Positions 50,165 through 59,211 of a stretch of DNA of 64,000 nt are shown one piece after another. Position 1 is the stretch's first letter, and each line of letters begins with the position of its first letter. Position numbers and translations under genes: made by a program. The stretch is from Bacteroidales bacterium (GTDB lineage: Bacteria > Bacteroidota > Bacteroidia > Bacteroidales > UBA932), in assembly GCA_017477245.1 (NCBI GenBank), contig JAFUWY010000013.1:1-64000 (forward strand), read 5' to 3'. The notes under the pieces were generated by a model. The model searched no databases and was not told where the DNA came from. It saw nothing but the letters and a program-made list of their open reading frames with translations.

Positions 50165-52711
50165 TCATTCTGGATCCGCCCCGGCGTCTCCGCCCGCCAG
50201 CATGTGCCGCAAGGCCTCCCCGAAGATGAGGTACGCGGTATTGCCCGCGATGGTCCCTTCGTTCTGTCCCCAGAGGAACGGCCAGTCGTCATAGTTCTCG
50301 AAATGGTCCGGATGGCGGAAGAGCACGCCCGGCGCCACGTTGCCGGGGATGAAGGAGAAGTCTGCGCGGTTGTTGCCGTAGAAGACCTCCTTCGGACGCG
50401 CGGCGCCGACCGCCGCCACGAGCGAATAGTTGTGGTACGGGTGGCAGCCGAACAGGTATCCGGCAGCCCGCAGGGCGTATTCGGGACCGACGACGTCGGG
50501 GAAATACCGGTGCGCGAAGGCGGCCGTCGTGCCGAATCCCACCACGCTGCCGCTCCCTGCCCAGTTGCCCAGCCCGATGGGCACGCCGTAGGGGTTCTGC
50601 ACCTCCAGGCTGTCCATATAGACCTTGTACTGCTCCACGTAGGGGCGCAGGCGCTCCTTGTAGGCGCCATCCAGGTACGGGACGGCGTCCAGGGCCGCGG
50701 CCATGGCGGAATTCACGTTGCGGTCCAGGGCCGGCCAGACCTGCTCCACGAAAGCGTCCAGGTAATGCCGCTCGCCGGTGGACACATAGAGCTGGAGGTT
50801 GGTGGACATGTTGCCGAAGCCCCTTCCGCGCATCCCGGAGCCGGCCATCCGTTCGGTCCCCTCCTTCATCAGACGCCTGGACTGCGCCAGCGCCCGGCGC
50901 GACAGGTCGTCGTTGTAGCCCTGCAGCGCCCGGCTCGCGGCGGCGAACATCGTGGCCGCCTGCAGGTCCAGGTAGGGGTTGCGGGTCGTGAAGGCCCACA
51001 TGTCGTCCGGCGTGCCGCTGGACTTGCCGTCGGCGGACTTCTCATACGGCTTCAGGCGCGGATCGTAATGCAGGCCGTCCGTGATGGACGCGGCATCGCC
51101 CAGGTGATGGTAGTTGTCCAGCACGGAATTGGACAGGGTCTGGGCCATGTGGCCGATGTTCTCGGCCTGGGCCACCAGGTTCAGGGTGCCGTGTTCGATG
51201 TACTGCAGCACGTCGGGCACGCCGTCCGGACGGTGCAGGTCGACATAGCGCTGCTCCTGGCTGACGAAGGTCTCGTCGCGCATCGGACGGAAACGCTCCC
51301 AGTCGGAGACGAGGTTCTGCACCACGCTGATGTTGGATCCCGTCTCGATGTCGAAATCGCCGGCGTCGAAGAATCCGCCCACGTTGAGGCCGGGGATCAA
51401 CTGGAGGCCGCGGTACTTCGTGTCGATCGCCCCCTGCCCGTGCAGGTCGAAATGGTCGGTGTGGGCCGGCGCCTGCAGATACCCCTCCTTGAACGGCTCG
51501 CCGTGCCAGATGCGGTAACCCTCATTGACCGTCATGTGGTTCATGTGGATGGGGATCCAGACATCGCCGGTCGCATCCGTGATGTGGTCGTAAACGTCGT
51601 CCGAGATGATGAAATCGTTGGTCCGGACGCTGCCGTAACGCAGGAAATAGATGCCCGGCTCGCGGACGGACGAGAAGTCGAAGCGCGCGTAGCGGTACTT
51701 GAAGTAGTCGCCCCAGGTCCGGACCGGTCCGGAGAAGACGCGGGTCTCGGACCCGTCTTCGCCGACCTTGAACACTTCCGCCCTGGCGAACACCTTGTCG
51801 CGCTTGTCCAGCTCGATGACGGCGACCTTAGGCTGCGACGGGATGTAGCCGACCTGGGAGAAGCCCACGTTGGGTTCGCGGACCCAGCCGGGTACCGCGT
51901 TCGGCTCCACGGTCCAGCTCAGCACCCGGCCGGTCCTGCCGGCCAGCAGCAGGCTGCGCAGGACATACCATCCGTTCTGGGCGAGGACGCGCCCGTCGTA
52001 CAGCATCAGGTCCGCCTCTTCGGACGTCACCTTCACCATCCGCTCCGGCGTTTCGGGCGCGGCGACCAGTTCATGTCCGACCGAGAGCGGGAGGGGCTCA
52101 ACGAAGCGTCCCGTGCTCCGGTCGTCATAGGTCCGGTAGCCCTTGAACTGCCTGACTTTCTCGCTGTTGGGACGCGTGGTGGTCAGTCCGGCCGTGTAGC
52201 GCGGGAAGCGCTCCGGGCGGCCGTCCATCACGTAGGTCTTGTTCCAGTACTGGGAAGGCAGCAGTTCGAGGTTGAACCCGGCCTCCCCTTCGAGCGCCTC
52301 CGGCAGCGGCTTGTCCAGCCAGACGTCGATCCGCACCGCATCGCCCACGGCGGTGGTCACGATCCGGGAATCGAAATCATAATCCGGGAAGCGGAGGCCC
52401 ACCTCGATGGTGCCGGCCTCGGGATCGACGGTCCGGGAAGTCATGACCGGCACGAGGTCCCACTGCTCCGGGGTGCTGGAGAGCCGGACGGCGCCTCCCT
52501 GGATGGTGCGGACACCGTGGTGGATGACTTCGATGCCGGAATTCTTCTCGTCGTTGAAGCCGCCCGAGAAGGCGTTGCTGAACACGAGGACGCCAACGCC
52601 CTGACGCTCGAAATACCCGAGGTCGTTGAGCACGAGGTCCGCCCCGGAAGGGCGTGAGCAGCCGGCCAGCACGAGCAGGGCCAGGATGCAGGAAACGGTT
52701 TTTCTCATCAT
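50165..52711 (-). CDS. GH9-family glycoside hydrolase lipoprotein with N-terminal CelD-type Ig domain
   Basis: 848 residues, SpII signal MMRKTVSCILALLVLAGC. A beta-rich N-terminal region (about 25-280) precedes a CelD_N Ig-like domain (GFSQVGYIPSQPKVAVIELD) and a GH9 alpha/alpha barrel. Catalytic-Asp motif: GGFFDAGDFDIETGS (canonical DAGD). The C-terminal proton-donor region is GQNEGTIAGNTAYLIFGEA. GH9 enzymes are mostly endoglucanases, but a few exo-glucosaminidase-type members exist, so specificity is open. The start overlaps the M15 gene (ATGA). Confidence 0.85.
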   Translation of the reverse strand: MMRKTVSCILALLVLAGCSRPSGADLVLNDLGYFERQGVGVLVFSNAFSGGFNDEKNSGIEVIHHGVRTIQGGAVRLSSTPEQWDLVPVMTSRTVDPEAGTIEVGLRFPDYDFDSRIVTTAVGDAVRIDVWLDKPLPEALEGEAGFNLELLPSQYWNKTYVMDGRPERFPRYTAGLTTTRPNSEKVRQFKGYRTYDDRSTGRFVEPLPLSVGHELVAAPETPERMVKVTSEEADLMLYDGRVLAQNGWYVLRSLLLAGRTGRVLSWTVEPNAVPGWVREPNVGFSQVGYIPSQPKVAVIELDKRDKVFARAEVFKVGEDGSETRVFSGPVRTWGDYFKYRYARFDFSSVREPGIYFLRYGSVRTNDFIISDDVYDHITDATGDVWIPIHMNHMTVNEGYRIWHGEPFKEGYLQAPAHTDHFDLHGQGAIDTKYRGLQLIPGLNVGGFFDAGDFDIETGSNISVVQNLVSDWERFRPMRDETFVSQEQRYVDLHRPDGVPDVLQYIEHGTLNLVAQAENIGHMAQTLSNSVLDNYHHLGDAASITDGLHYDPRLKPYEKSADGKSSGTPDDMWAFTTRNPYLDLQAATMFAAASRALQGYNDDLSRRALAQSRRLMKEGTERMAGSGMRGRGFGNMSTNLQLYVSTGERHYLDAFVEQVWPALDRNVNSAMAAALDAVPYLDGAYKERLRPYVEQYKVYMDSLEVQNPYGVPIGLGNWAGSGSVVGFGTTAAFAHRYFPDVVGPEYALRAAGYLFGCHPYHNYSLVAAVGAARPKEVFYGNNRADFSFIPGNVAPGVLFRHPDHFENYDDWPFLWGQNEGTIAGNTAYLIFGEALRHMLAGGDAGADPE

Positions 52712-53412
52712 ATGGACGGTTTTTCGAAATGCTGGTAATCCTTGACGGAACGCCAGGCGCCGCCCCAGGCGAAGCCGTGTGCGCGGAACAGTTTGTAGCA
52801 GAGGTCCTCCCGGTCGATCCGGTGCGGGAAGTCCGCGGTGCGGTCCGCATACGGCTCCGCCGCGGCGGGCGACACCCGGCCGCCACGGCCGACGAAAGGG
52901 TTCTCCAGCGGGTTGACGTCGACAGCCAGTCCGTACGCATGCCAGGACAGGCGCGACTGCCCGGTGCGCGGGCGGTAATTGAAGCAGGAGGTGTTGTCCG
53001 CCTGCATCGACGCCTCGTCGGAGGCGCCGAAATCGTCGATCAGCCGGATGCTCCGGATGGGGTACCGGGCGTCGTAGAGGTCGCGGAAGATCTCGCAGAG
53101 ATCGCGCGCGATGGCAGCGTTGCAGACCATCTCGCCGGTCTGCGGATTCCCTTCGAAATCATAGTAGGACAGGCGGAGGTAGCGCAGGTCCGCGAGCGGG
53201 ACGCGGGCATCCTCCGGGTAGGAGACGCCCCGCATGCGCGCCTCGACCCCTGGCGGGATCTCCGAGGCGGAGAATTCCGGAACGAACGGGGCCCGGACAA
53301 CCGTGCTGTCTGCCGGGATGGCCGCGCCTTCATGCCGGGCCTGCCCCGGAGTCCCGCGGCAGGCCGACAGCAGCGCCAGCGCCAGCAGTATCGGAAGCAG
53401 GGCCCTTTCCAT
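52708..53412 (-). CDS. M15-type D-Ala-D-Ala carboxypeptidase-like lipoprotein
   Basis: 234 residues. MERALLPILLALALLSAC is a lipoprotein signal. The VanY/M15-like zinc motifs are SWHAYGLAVDVNP (His-x6-Asp) and DYQHFE (third ligand). A helical RDLYDARYPIRSIRLIDDFG comes before. It likely trims peptidoglycan stem peptides in the periplasm. It follows the Gfo/Idh/MocA gene by 3 bases and overlaps the GH9 gene by 4, so the three form one unit. Confidence 0.82.
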   Translation of the reverse strand: MERALLPILLALALLSACRGTPGQARHEGAAIPADSTVVRAPFVPEFSASEIPPGVEARMRGVSYPEDARVPLADLRYLRLSYYDFEGNPQTGEMVCNAAIARDLCEIFRDLYDARYPIRSIRLIDDFGASDEASMQADNTSCFNYRPRTGQSRLSWHAYGLAVDVNPLENPFVGRGGRVSPAAAEPYADRTADFPHRIDREDLCYKLFRAHGFAWGGAWRSVKDYQHFEKPSI

Positions 53413-53415
53413 CCC

Positions 53416-54378
53416 CTACCGCCCCCGGGAAGCCTCGCAACGCACGAGCGTGTCCATGATCAGCAGGGTCTGCTCCTGCAGGCGCCGGGCAGCGGCGCGG
53501 TCACCGGACTCGAAGATATCCCGATAGTCCTCCAGCTGGTGGCAGAGCCGGTGCTCGTAGCGGTTGAGCTCGAACACCTGCGGCTCCCGGTCCGGCAGGA
53601 GCAGCTCGACCTTCGTGAAGAAGTTCGGCAGGCCTTGGACCCGGATCGCGCCCTTCTCCCCCTGGAAATAGAAGCCGTGGGGGCCGGCGGAATCCATCGA
53701 CGCGGTGCAGACGGCCACCAGCCCGCCGCCGTAGACCAGCGTCGCGGCGCCGGAAGTCCCGACCGCTTCGGGGCCGCAATCGTTGGCGGCGTAGAACACT
53801 GCGTCCGGACGGCCGTAGAGGGCCAGGATGACGTGCAGGCAGTAGATGTTGATGTCCCGCAGGGCGCCGCCTTCGTATTCCCGGGTAAAGACCGGGATGT
53901 GCGCGCCGTCCAGGTACAGGTCGTACCGGGGGAAATGCTCGTCGTAGTCGGCGTGGACCAGCCGGACGGGGCCGATCTGCGGCAGGAGTTCCCGCACCTT
54001 GCGGAAGTTCGGGAGGTGGATGTTGGAGATGGCCTCGAAGATCCACAGGCCGCGCTGTTGTGCGAGAGCGAAGAGTTCTTCCGCCTGCTCCACCGTCGAG
54101 GTGAAAGGCTTCTCACAGAGGACGTTCTTGCCGGCGAGCAGGGCCTGCCTCGCCGCTGCGAAATGCAGCGAGTTGGGCAGTGCCACATAGACGAAATCGA
54201 TGTCCGGGCGCGCCAGCATCTCCGCATAGTCCGTGTAGACGTGCGGGATACCGAACCGGCCGGCCTTCTCGGCGCTGCGGCCGCAGATGGCAATGACTTC
54301 ATAGCCCGGGACGGTCTGCATGGCCTCGAGCATCTGGGGAACGATCCTTCCGGATCCGACGATGGCGACTCTGATCAT
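53416..54378 (-). CDS. Gfo/Idh/MocA-family NAD(P)-dependent sugar oxidoreductase
   Basis: About 320 residues, cytoplasmic. The Rossmann start is IRVAIVGSGRIVPQMLEAM; the family signature VLCEKPFTSTVEQAEELF has the EKP catalytic Lys. The C-terminal alpha/beta half has EGGALRDINIYCLH. Substrate is probably a sugar or inositol derivative; it cannot be assigned further. The ATG at 54378 was chosen because the earlier in-frame ATG at 54408 falls inside the promoter box at 54406-54413. First gene of the unit with M15 and GH9. Confidence 0.88.
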   Translation of the reverse strand: MIRVAIVGSGRIVPQMLEAMQTVPGYEVIAICGRSAEKAGRFGIPHVYTDYAEMLARPDIDFVYVALPNSLHFAAARQALLAGKNVLCEKPFTSTVEQAEELFALAQQRGLWIFEAISNIHLPNFRKVRELLPQIGPVRLVHADYDEHFPRYDLYLDGAHIPVFTREYEGGALRDINIYCLHVILALYGRPDAVFYAANDCGPEAVGTSGAATLVYGGGLVAVCTASMDSAGPHGFYFQGEKGAIRVQGLPNFFTKVELLLPDREPQVFELNRYEHRLCHQLEDYRDIFESGDRAAARRLQEQTLLIMDTLVRCEASRGR

Positions 54379-54405
54379 GGCGGTCAATTCTGATGGTTTT
54401 CTTCC

Positions 54406-54413
54406 CAAAGATA
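54406..54413 (-). promoter_or_regulatory. -7 box for the Gfo/Idh/MocA-M15-GH9 operon
   Basis: The minus strand reads TATCTTTG, 27 bases before the ATG at 54378. Confidence 0.7.
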
Positions 54414-54478
54414 CGAATTCCCGTCGGGTATCCTTGAAAAAAAACGGAATTCTTGCTAACTTGCCACAAAGATATCCC

Positions 54479-55960
54479 GTGAAAACCCGTACCTACATCG
54501 CCATCGACCTCAAGTCCTTCTACGCCTCCGTCGAGTGCGTGGACCGCGGGCTGGACCCCCTGGACAACCATCTGGTCGTGGCGGATGCCAGCCGGACCGA
54601 GAAGACCATCTGCCTGGCGGTCTCCCCTTCCCTCAAGAGCTACGGCATCCCCGGGCGCGCCCGGCTCTTCGAAGTCGTGCAGGCCGTCTCGAAGATCAAT
54701 GCCGAGCGGCGGCGCGCCGCCCCCGGCAGGCGCTTCCGCGCCGCCTCCTCCGTCCACCACGAGCTGCTCGCCGACCCCTCGCTCGAGCTCGACTACATCG
54801 TCGCGCCGCCCCGGATGGCCCACTACATGGAGGTCAGCAGCCGGATCTACGGCATCTACCTGCGCTACATCGCGCCGGAAGACATCCACGTCTACTCCAT
54901 CGACGAAGTCTTCATCGACGCCACCGACTACCTGAAGACCTACCGCCTCAACGCCCACGACCTGACGCGCAAGCTGGTCCAGGAAGTGCTACGGGAGACG
55001 GGCATCACGGCCACGGCCGGGATCGCGCCCAACCTCTACCTCTGCAAGATCGCGATGGACATCGAGGCCAAGCACAGCCCGGCCGACGCGGACGGCGTCC
55101 GCATCGCCGAGCTGGACGAGATGACCTACCGCCGCAAATACTGGACGCACCGCCCCCTGACGGACTTCTGGCGGGTCGGCCACGGCATCGCCGCCAAGCT
55201 CGAGGCCAACGGCCTCTACACGATGGGGGACGTGGCGCGCTGCTCGCTCGGCAAGCCCTGGGAGCATTACAACGAGGAGCTGCTCTACAAGCTCTTCGGC
55301 GTCAACGCCGAGCTGCTCATCGACCATGCCTGGGGCTGGGAGCCCTGCACCATGGCCGACATCAAGGCCTACAGGCCGGCGGCCAACAGCATGTCCGTCG
55401 GCCAGGTCCTGGCCGAGCCCTATACGTTCAGGAAAGCCAAGGTGGTGGTCCGGGAGATGACCGATTCGCTGGTGCTCGACCTCGTGGACAAGGGCCTGGT
55501 CGCCGACCAGATGGTCCTGAGCATCGGCTACGACCAGGAGAGCCTCACCGACCCGGCCATCCGCAGCCGCTACCGGGGGCCCGTCGCGAACGACTGGTAC
55601 GGCCGGCCGGTGCCCAAGCCGGCCCACGGATCCGTCAACCTGTCCCGGCCCACGTCCTCGACCCGCCGCATCACCGACGCGGTGATGGAGCTCTTCGACC
55701 GCATCGTGGACCCGGCGCTGCTGGTCCGGCGGATGTACGTCGTCGCGGCGCACGTCGTGGACGAGTCCCGGGTCGCCGGCGTCCAGCTGGACCTCTTCGA
55801 GGAGCCGGCCGAGGACGAGGCCCGCGAGCGGAGCCGCCAGGAAGCCATCCTCGCCATCCGGCGGAAATACGGCAAGAACGCCATCCTCAAGGGGATGAAT
55901 TTCGACGAAGGCGCCACGGCGCGCGAACGCAACCAGCAGATCGGAGGACACAAGGCATGA
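54479..55960 (+). CDS. Y-family translesion DNA polymerase (UmuC/DinB-like)
   Basis: About 493 residues. The palm motif IAIDLKSFYASVECV and the catalytic YSIDEVFID are intact, so an active error-prone polymerase is expected. The little-finger region follows (about 250-400). The only start near the first conserved strand is a GTG at 54479. The 3' end overlaps the YolD-like gene as ATGA, as in UmuC-YolD pairs of Gram-positive bacteria and their phages. There is no LexA-like or umuD gene alongside and no clear SOS box. Confidence 0.88.
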   Translation: MKTRTYIAIDLKSFYASVECVDRGLDPLDNHLVVADASRTEKTICLAVSPSLKSYGIPGRARLFEVVQAVSKINAERRRAAPGRRFRAASSVHHELLADPSLELDYIVAPPRMAHYMEVSSRIYGIYLRYIAPEDIHVYSIDEVFIDATDYLKTYRLNAHDLTRKLVQEVLRETGITATAGIAPNLYLCKIAMDIEAKHSPADADGVRIAELDEMTYRRKYWTHRPLTDFWRVGHGIAAKLEANGLYTMGDVARCSLGKPWEHYNEELLYKLFGVNAELLIDHAWGWEPCTMADIKAYRPAANSMSVGQVLAEPYTFRKAKVVVREMTDSLVLDLVDKGLVADQMVLSIGYDQESLTDPAIRSRYRGPVANDWYGRPVPKPAHGSVNLSRPTSSTRRITDAVMELFDRIVDPALLVRRMYVVAAHVVDESRVAGVQLDLFEEPAEDEARERSRQEAILAIRRKYGKNAILKGMNFDEGATARERNQQIGGHKA

Positions 55961-56166
55961 GCGATTTCGACCACCGCTACGACGACATCATCGGTCTCCC
56001 CCACCCGGAGCCGCAGCGGCATCCCCGGATGGCGCAGAGCGACCGTGCCGCCCAGTTCGCCCCCTTCGCGGCGCTCACCGGGTTCGGCGAAGAGATCGAA
56101 AAAACTGCCCGCCAGCATCTGGACGGGCAGCCATCGATGTATGCCGAGGCTGAGGAGCCGGCCTGA
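55957..56166 (+). CDS. YolD-like small protein
   Basis: 69 residues, MSDFDHRYDDIIGLPHPEPQ onward. The conserved core is SDRAAQFAPFAALTGFGEEI. This motif occurs in small proteins beside Y-family polymerases and is presumed to modulate them, as UmuD does. It is coupled to the polymerase by a 4-base overlap. No experimental function is known to me. Confidence 0.8.
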   Translation: MSDFDHRYDDIIGLPHPEPQRHPRMAQSDRAAQFAPFAALTGFGEEIEKTARQHLDGQPSMYAEAEEPA

Positions 56167-56171
56167 GCGTC

Positions 56172-57200
56172 TTATTTCACGGTGTGCCTGTGGGCCGCGG
56201 CCACGGCGGCATGGATGTTGGCCAGCGGCGCGGAAGAGACCGTGCAGTCGGCCCCCATCATCACCTTGCCCTTCGGGCCCTCATCGAAGATCTTCTGCGC
56301 CAAGGCAGCCACTTCGTCCGTGCTGGCGGTATTGATCTCCTTCTTGCGGTCGAATCCGCCGAGGACGGGGCGCTTGAAGAGTTTGTAACCATCCTCCAGG
56401 GAGAACGGCGTCGTGCCGTCCAGGCTGTTGGGGGTGTTGATGATCGTGCCGGGATAGTCGGCGAAGCGGGTCAGGTCGTCGAAGGGTCCCTCCCAGTCGC
56501 AGATATGCAGGATGGTGAGCTTCGTGTCCTTGTTGCACTCGCCCATGATCTCCAGGTCGTAGGGCTTGATGTAGGTCTCGAAGAATCCGCCGGGGATGTC
56601 GTAGAACTTCTTCTCGCCGCCCTGCGTGGTGGTGTAGAAGCCCTCGATGCCGGCGGCCTTGCACGCGCGCACCAGCCAGAGAAGGGCCTTCTTGTAGGAA
56701 TCCAGGACATTCTTGAGCGCCTGCGGCTGGTTGCGCGCGGCCTCGACGATCCGCTTCTCACCCAGCGACTGGCGGGCCACCTGGTAGGGATTGTAGATGG
56801 TCGGCAGGATGTAGACGTCCTTGCCGGCGATCTCGTAGAGCCGGGTGCAGACTTCCAGCGTCGGGCGGTAGAAATCCTCGGGCATCCAGTCGGTCTTGCC
56901 GTCCTCCAGCTCCTCGATCCGCGGGGCGGACTGCTCGAACTGGACCTTCAGGATGTCCTGGTTGGTCTCCAGGTAAAAGCGCAGGTGCGCCTGCACGGCC
57001 GGCTCTCCGGTCTTGGCCCCGCTGAAATGGGCGAAGAAAGCCGCCGGAGCATAAGAGGGATCCAGCGTCCCGGCGACGAAGCGGTCCATCACCTCCTTCT
57101 TGTTGACGGGGATGGACGCCTGGCCGGAGCTGCAGGACGTAAGGGTAAGGACGGAGAAAAGGACTGCCGACAACAGCAGAAGGCGCGGAAACAGTTTCAT
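56172..57200 (-). CDS. lipoprotein with uroporphyrinogen decarboxylase (URO-D) superfamily fold
   Basis: 342 residues. MKLFPRLLLLSAVLFSVLTL followed by TSC gives a clear lipobox. The mature part looks like a URO-D/MtaA-type TIM barrel: LTILHICDWEGPFDD in the middle and GKVMMGADCTVSSAPLANI at the C-terminus, a place where methyltransferase members bind zinc or corrinoid-linked substrates. URO-D proteins are normally cytoplasmic, so an exported one is odd. Heme synthesis is unlikely. A -7 box at 57229-57236 drives it alone. Confidence 0.75.
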   Translation of the reverse strand: MKLFPRLLLLSAVLFSVLTLTSCSSGQASIPVNKKEVMDRFVAGTLDPSYAPAAFFAHFSGAKTGEPAVQAHLRFYLETNQDILKVQFEQSAPRIEELEDGKTDWMPEDFYRPTLEVCTRLYEIAGKDVYILPTIYNPYQVARQSLGEKRIVEAARNQPQALKNVLDSYKKALLWLVRACKAAGIEGFYTTTQGGEKKFYDIPGGFFETYIKPYDLEIMGECNKDTKLTILHICDWEGPFDDLTRFADYPGTIINTPNSLDGTTPFSLEDGYKLFKRPVLGGFDRKKEINTASTDEVAALAQKIFDEGPKGKVMMGADCTVSSAPLANIHAAVAAAHRHTVK

Positions 57201-57228
57201 GGGTAAGATTGTTATTCAGTGGTTTTCA

Positions 57229-57236
57229 CAAAGATA
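57229..57236 (-). promoter_or_regulatory. -7 box for the URO-D-fold lipoprotein
   Basis: The minus strand reads TATCTTTG, 28 bases before the ATG at 57200. Confidence 0.65.
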
Positions 57237-57321
57237 GACAGATTATCATGCACGCAGGGGATGTGAATCATTCAGAATAGACTCGGGTAATGTTCATTTA
57301 CGGACCCCGGAAGCGCTTCTG

Positions 57322-58560
57322 TCAAAAACGGAACCCGGCTCCGAGCAGGCAGGACCACACGCGCAGGCCCAGGGAGCACGCGCCGGCACAGAAGGTAAAG
57401 GCGCCCGCATCCAGGCAGAATCCGGCATCCAGGAGCAGGCCCGAGCGGGACAGATCCGTCACACGGGCCCACCCGCCATCGGAATCCTCCCAGAATACGG
57501 AGGACATCCCGTACCCGGCTCCGGCATAAACCTGCAGCGTCCCGGCCACCCGCCTGAGGGCGCCGGCGCTGAGCGAGAGCCGCGCGGAGCGGACGCCGCC
57601 GCCGGCCCACAGATAACCGAAATCCGTTCGGCCGTCGCTGGTGCTGTCATAATCGCTGGCGAAGGGCCGGAAATTGCTTCGGAAGGAAAGGAAGGCGCCC
57701 CAGTCGCCGCTGCTGCCGGCCGCCATCAGGCCATAGGCGGGGATGCGTCCCGCTTCGAAGGCTGCCAGGACCCGCCAGGACCAGCGGGATTCCGGCGTCG
57801 GCGGGCCTGCCGTCCCGGGCTCCGGGGGCAGAAGGGCGAAGCCGGACGCAGGGACCTCCAGCCGGAGCGGGAAGGTCCGGGCCGGATCGGGAAGGCTGTC
57901 CACCGGCGGGCGCGAAGACGCCGTATCAGCCTGTGCTACAGAGATTTCTTCCGCACGGGGGCGGGGTTGTGCCACCGGGCGGGACGCCCTGCCGAGCGCC
58001 GCCAGGATCCCGTCCGTTTCGGATTCGACGTTGCGCATCCGGATCCGCGCCTCCTCCCCCGGCCCCAGACGCTCCTGCAGGGCGGTCAGGCGGTCCCGCA
58101 AGGCATACTCGCCGGGAGGCAGGGACGACAGGTAGATGCCGGCCCAGCGACAATAGGTCCGCGCCGCCGCAGTCTCGCCGCGCCGGAAAGCCTGTTCAGC
58201 GGAGGCAGCCAGTTCCCGCACCTTGCGCCAGCGGCTCTCGAACACCTTCGGGATATCCTTCCACGCCAGATAGCGGAAGACGGACCCGGACGGGCCGTCG
58301 ATGATTTCCGAGACCGCCTCGAGTTCAGGAAGATACGTCCTCCAGAGGGCCTGCCGCACGGCGGCATCGCCCGGCAGTTCGTCCGTCGCGGCGAGCTTCT
58401 GCGCCAGGGCTTCCAGGGCCATCCCGTCGGCCGCGGACGGCCGTGCGCCCCAGCCTTCCGCCCAGAGATAAGCCGGGTCCGAACGGATCCGGGAGATCGT
58501 CTGCGCCTGCGCAAGGAACGGGGCCAGGATGAGCAAAGCCGCGAGTACCAGCCTTTTCAT
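57322..58560 (-). CDS. secreted protein with helical N-terminus and outer-membrane beta-barrel-like C-terminus
   Basis: 412 residues with signal MKRLVLAALLILAPFLAQAQ. Residues about 20-200 are charged helices; a proline-rich linker follows; the last about 150 residues alternate hydrophobic beta strands (GDWGAFLSFRSNFRPFASDY, RSARLSLSAGALRR) and end in a Phe (LLGAGFRF), typical of a small outer-membrane barrel. No named family recognised. The start overlaps the stop of the lipoprotein gene at 58557-59147 (ATGA), so the two products likely work together. Confidence 0.65.
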   Translation of the reverse strand: MKRLVLAALLILAPFLAQAQTISRIRSDPAYLWAEGWGARPSAADGMALEALAQKLAATDELPGDAAVRQALWRTYLPELEAVSEIIDGPSGSVFRYLAWKDIPKVFESRWRKVRELAASAEQAFRRGETAAARTYCRWAGIYLSSLPPGEYALRDRLTALQERLGPGEEARIRMRNVESETDGILAALGRASRPVAQPRPRAEEISVAQADTASSRPPVDSLPDPARTFPLRLEVPASGFALLPPEPGTAGPPTPESRWSWRVLAAFEAGRIPAYGLMAAGSSGDWGAFLSFRSNFRPFASDYDSTSDGRTDFGYLWAGGGVRSARLSLSAGALRRVAGTLQVYAGAGYGMSSVFWEDSDGGWARVTDLSRSGLLLDAGFCLDAGAFTFCAGACSLGLRVWSCLLGAGFRF

Positions 58561-59147
58561 CTCCGGTACATGGAATTGAAGTCTGACAGGATCTGCCCGA
58601 GACGTTCCAGCTGGGCTCGGGACATGCTGCCGCGGCCGGCGTCCGCGAGCAGTTCGTCCAGGCGGGCCCGTTCCTGCCGGATCCGGGCATCCACCCGCCG
58701 GGAGGACGCCTGCAGGCAGGCTGCGCGGAGCTGGTCCAGCTGGTCCAGCACCGCATCCCAGTAGGCCAGGTCGAGATCCTGCATCTCCGCCAGGCGTTCC
58801 CGGAAGGACGTCTCCAGGTCGGACGGGTTCCCGGATTCGGCGAACAGGCGTCCGTCCCGCGTGCAAAGGTACCAAAGGCCGCTCCGTGAGAGCAGCGCCA
58901 CTTCGTCGGACAGGAACTCGATGCTGTCCCACTCCGGGGAGAGGATCACCTGCCCGTCATCATCGATAACCCCCTTCAGTCCCCCGGAGGAGACGATGGA
59001 ACGCTGGTTGAAACAATAGACGGTATCCTCGTATGCGACGACGGGATGCTCCTGCACTGCCGCCGGGACGTCCGTCCGGCCTCCGCGGCACGACAGGCAG
59101 AACGGAAGCAGGAGAAACGGCAGCAGATATCGGGTCATTCCAGGCAT
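58557..59147 (-). CDS. lipoprotein with WG-repeat-like segment, partner of the 57322 barrel protein
   Basis: About 196 residues. The signal ends LPFCLSC (lipobox). A WG-repeat-like piece (GLKGVIDDDGQVILSPEWDS, then SGLWYLCTRDGRLFAE) is followed by a helical, charged C-terminal half. Met1 (59147) or Met4 (59138) could start translation. It diverges from the Ser/Thr kinase gene across 64 bases, suggesting shared control. Function unknown. Confidence 0.65.
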   Translation of the reverse strand: MPGMTRYLLPFLLLPFCLSCRGGRTDVPAAVQEHPVVAYEDTVYCFNQRSIVSSGGLKGVIDDDGQVILSPEWDSIEFLSDEVALLSRSGLWYLCTRDGRLFAESGNPSDLETSFRERLAEMQDLDLAYWDAVLDQLDQLRAACLQASSRRVDARIRQERARLDELLADAGRGSMSRAQLERLGQILSDFNSMYRR

Positions 59148-59176
59148 ATCAATGGATAAAATTACGCAAAAATCAT

Positions 59177-59184
59177 TAAATTTG
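59177..59184 (+). promoter_or_regulatory. -7 box for the Ser/Thr kinase
   Basis: TAAATTTG, 27 bases before the ATG at 59212, in the divergent gap with the lipoprotein gene. Confidence 0.6.
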
Positions 59185-59211
59185 AAAGATTAAACAACGA
59201 TTCAGGCACGC

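Noticed and set aside
56172..57200. Housekeeping hemE
   Set aside because: It has a lipoprotein signal and lacks the N-terminal arginine motifs of true uroporphyrinogen decarboxylase as far as I can see.
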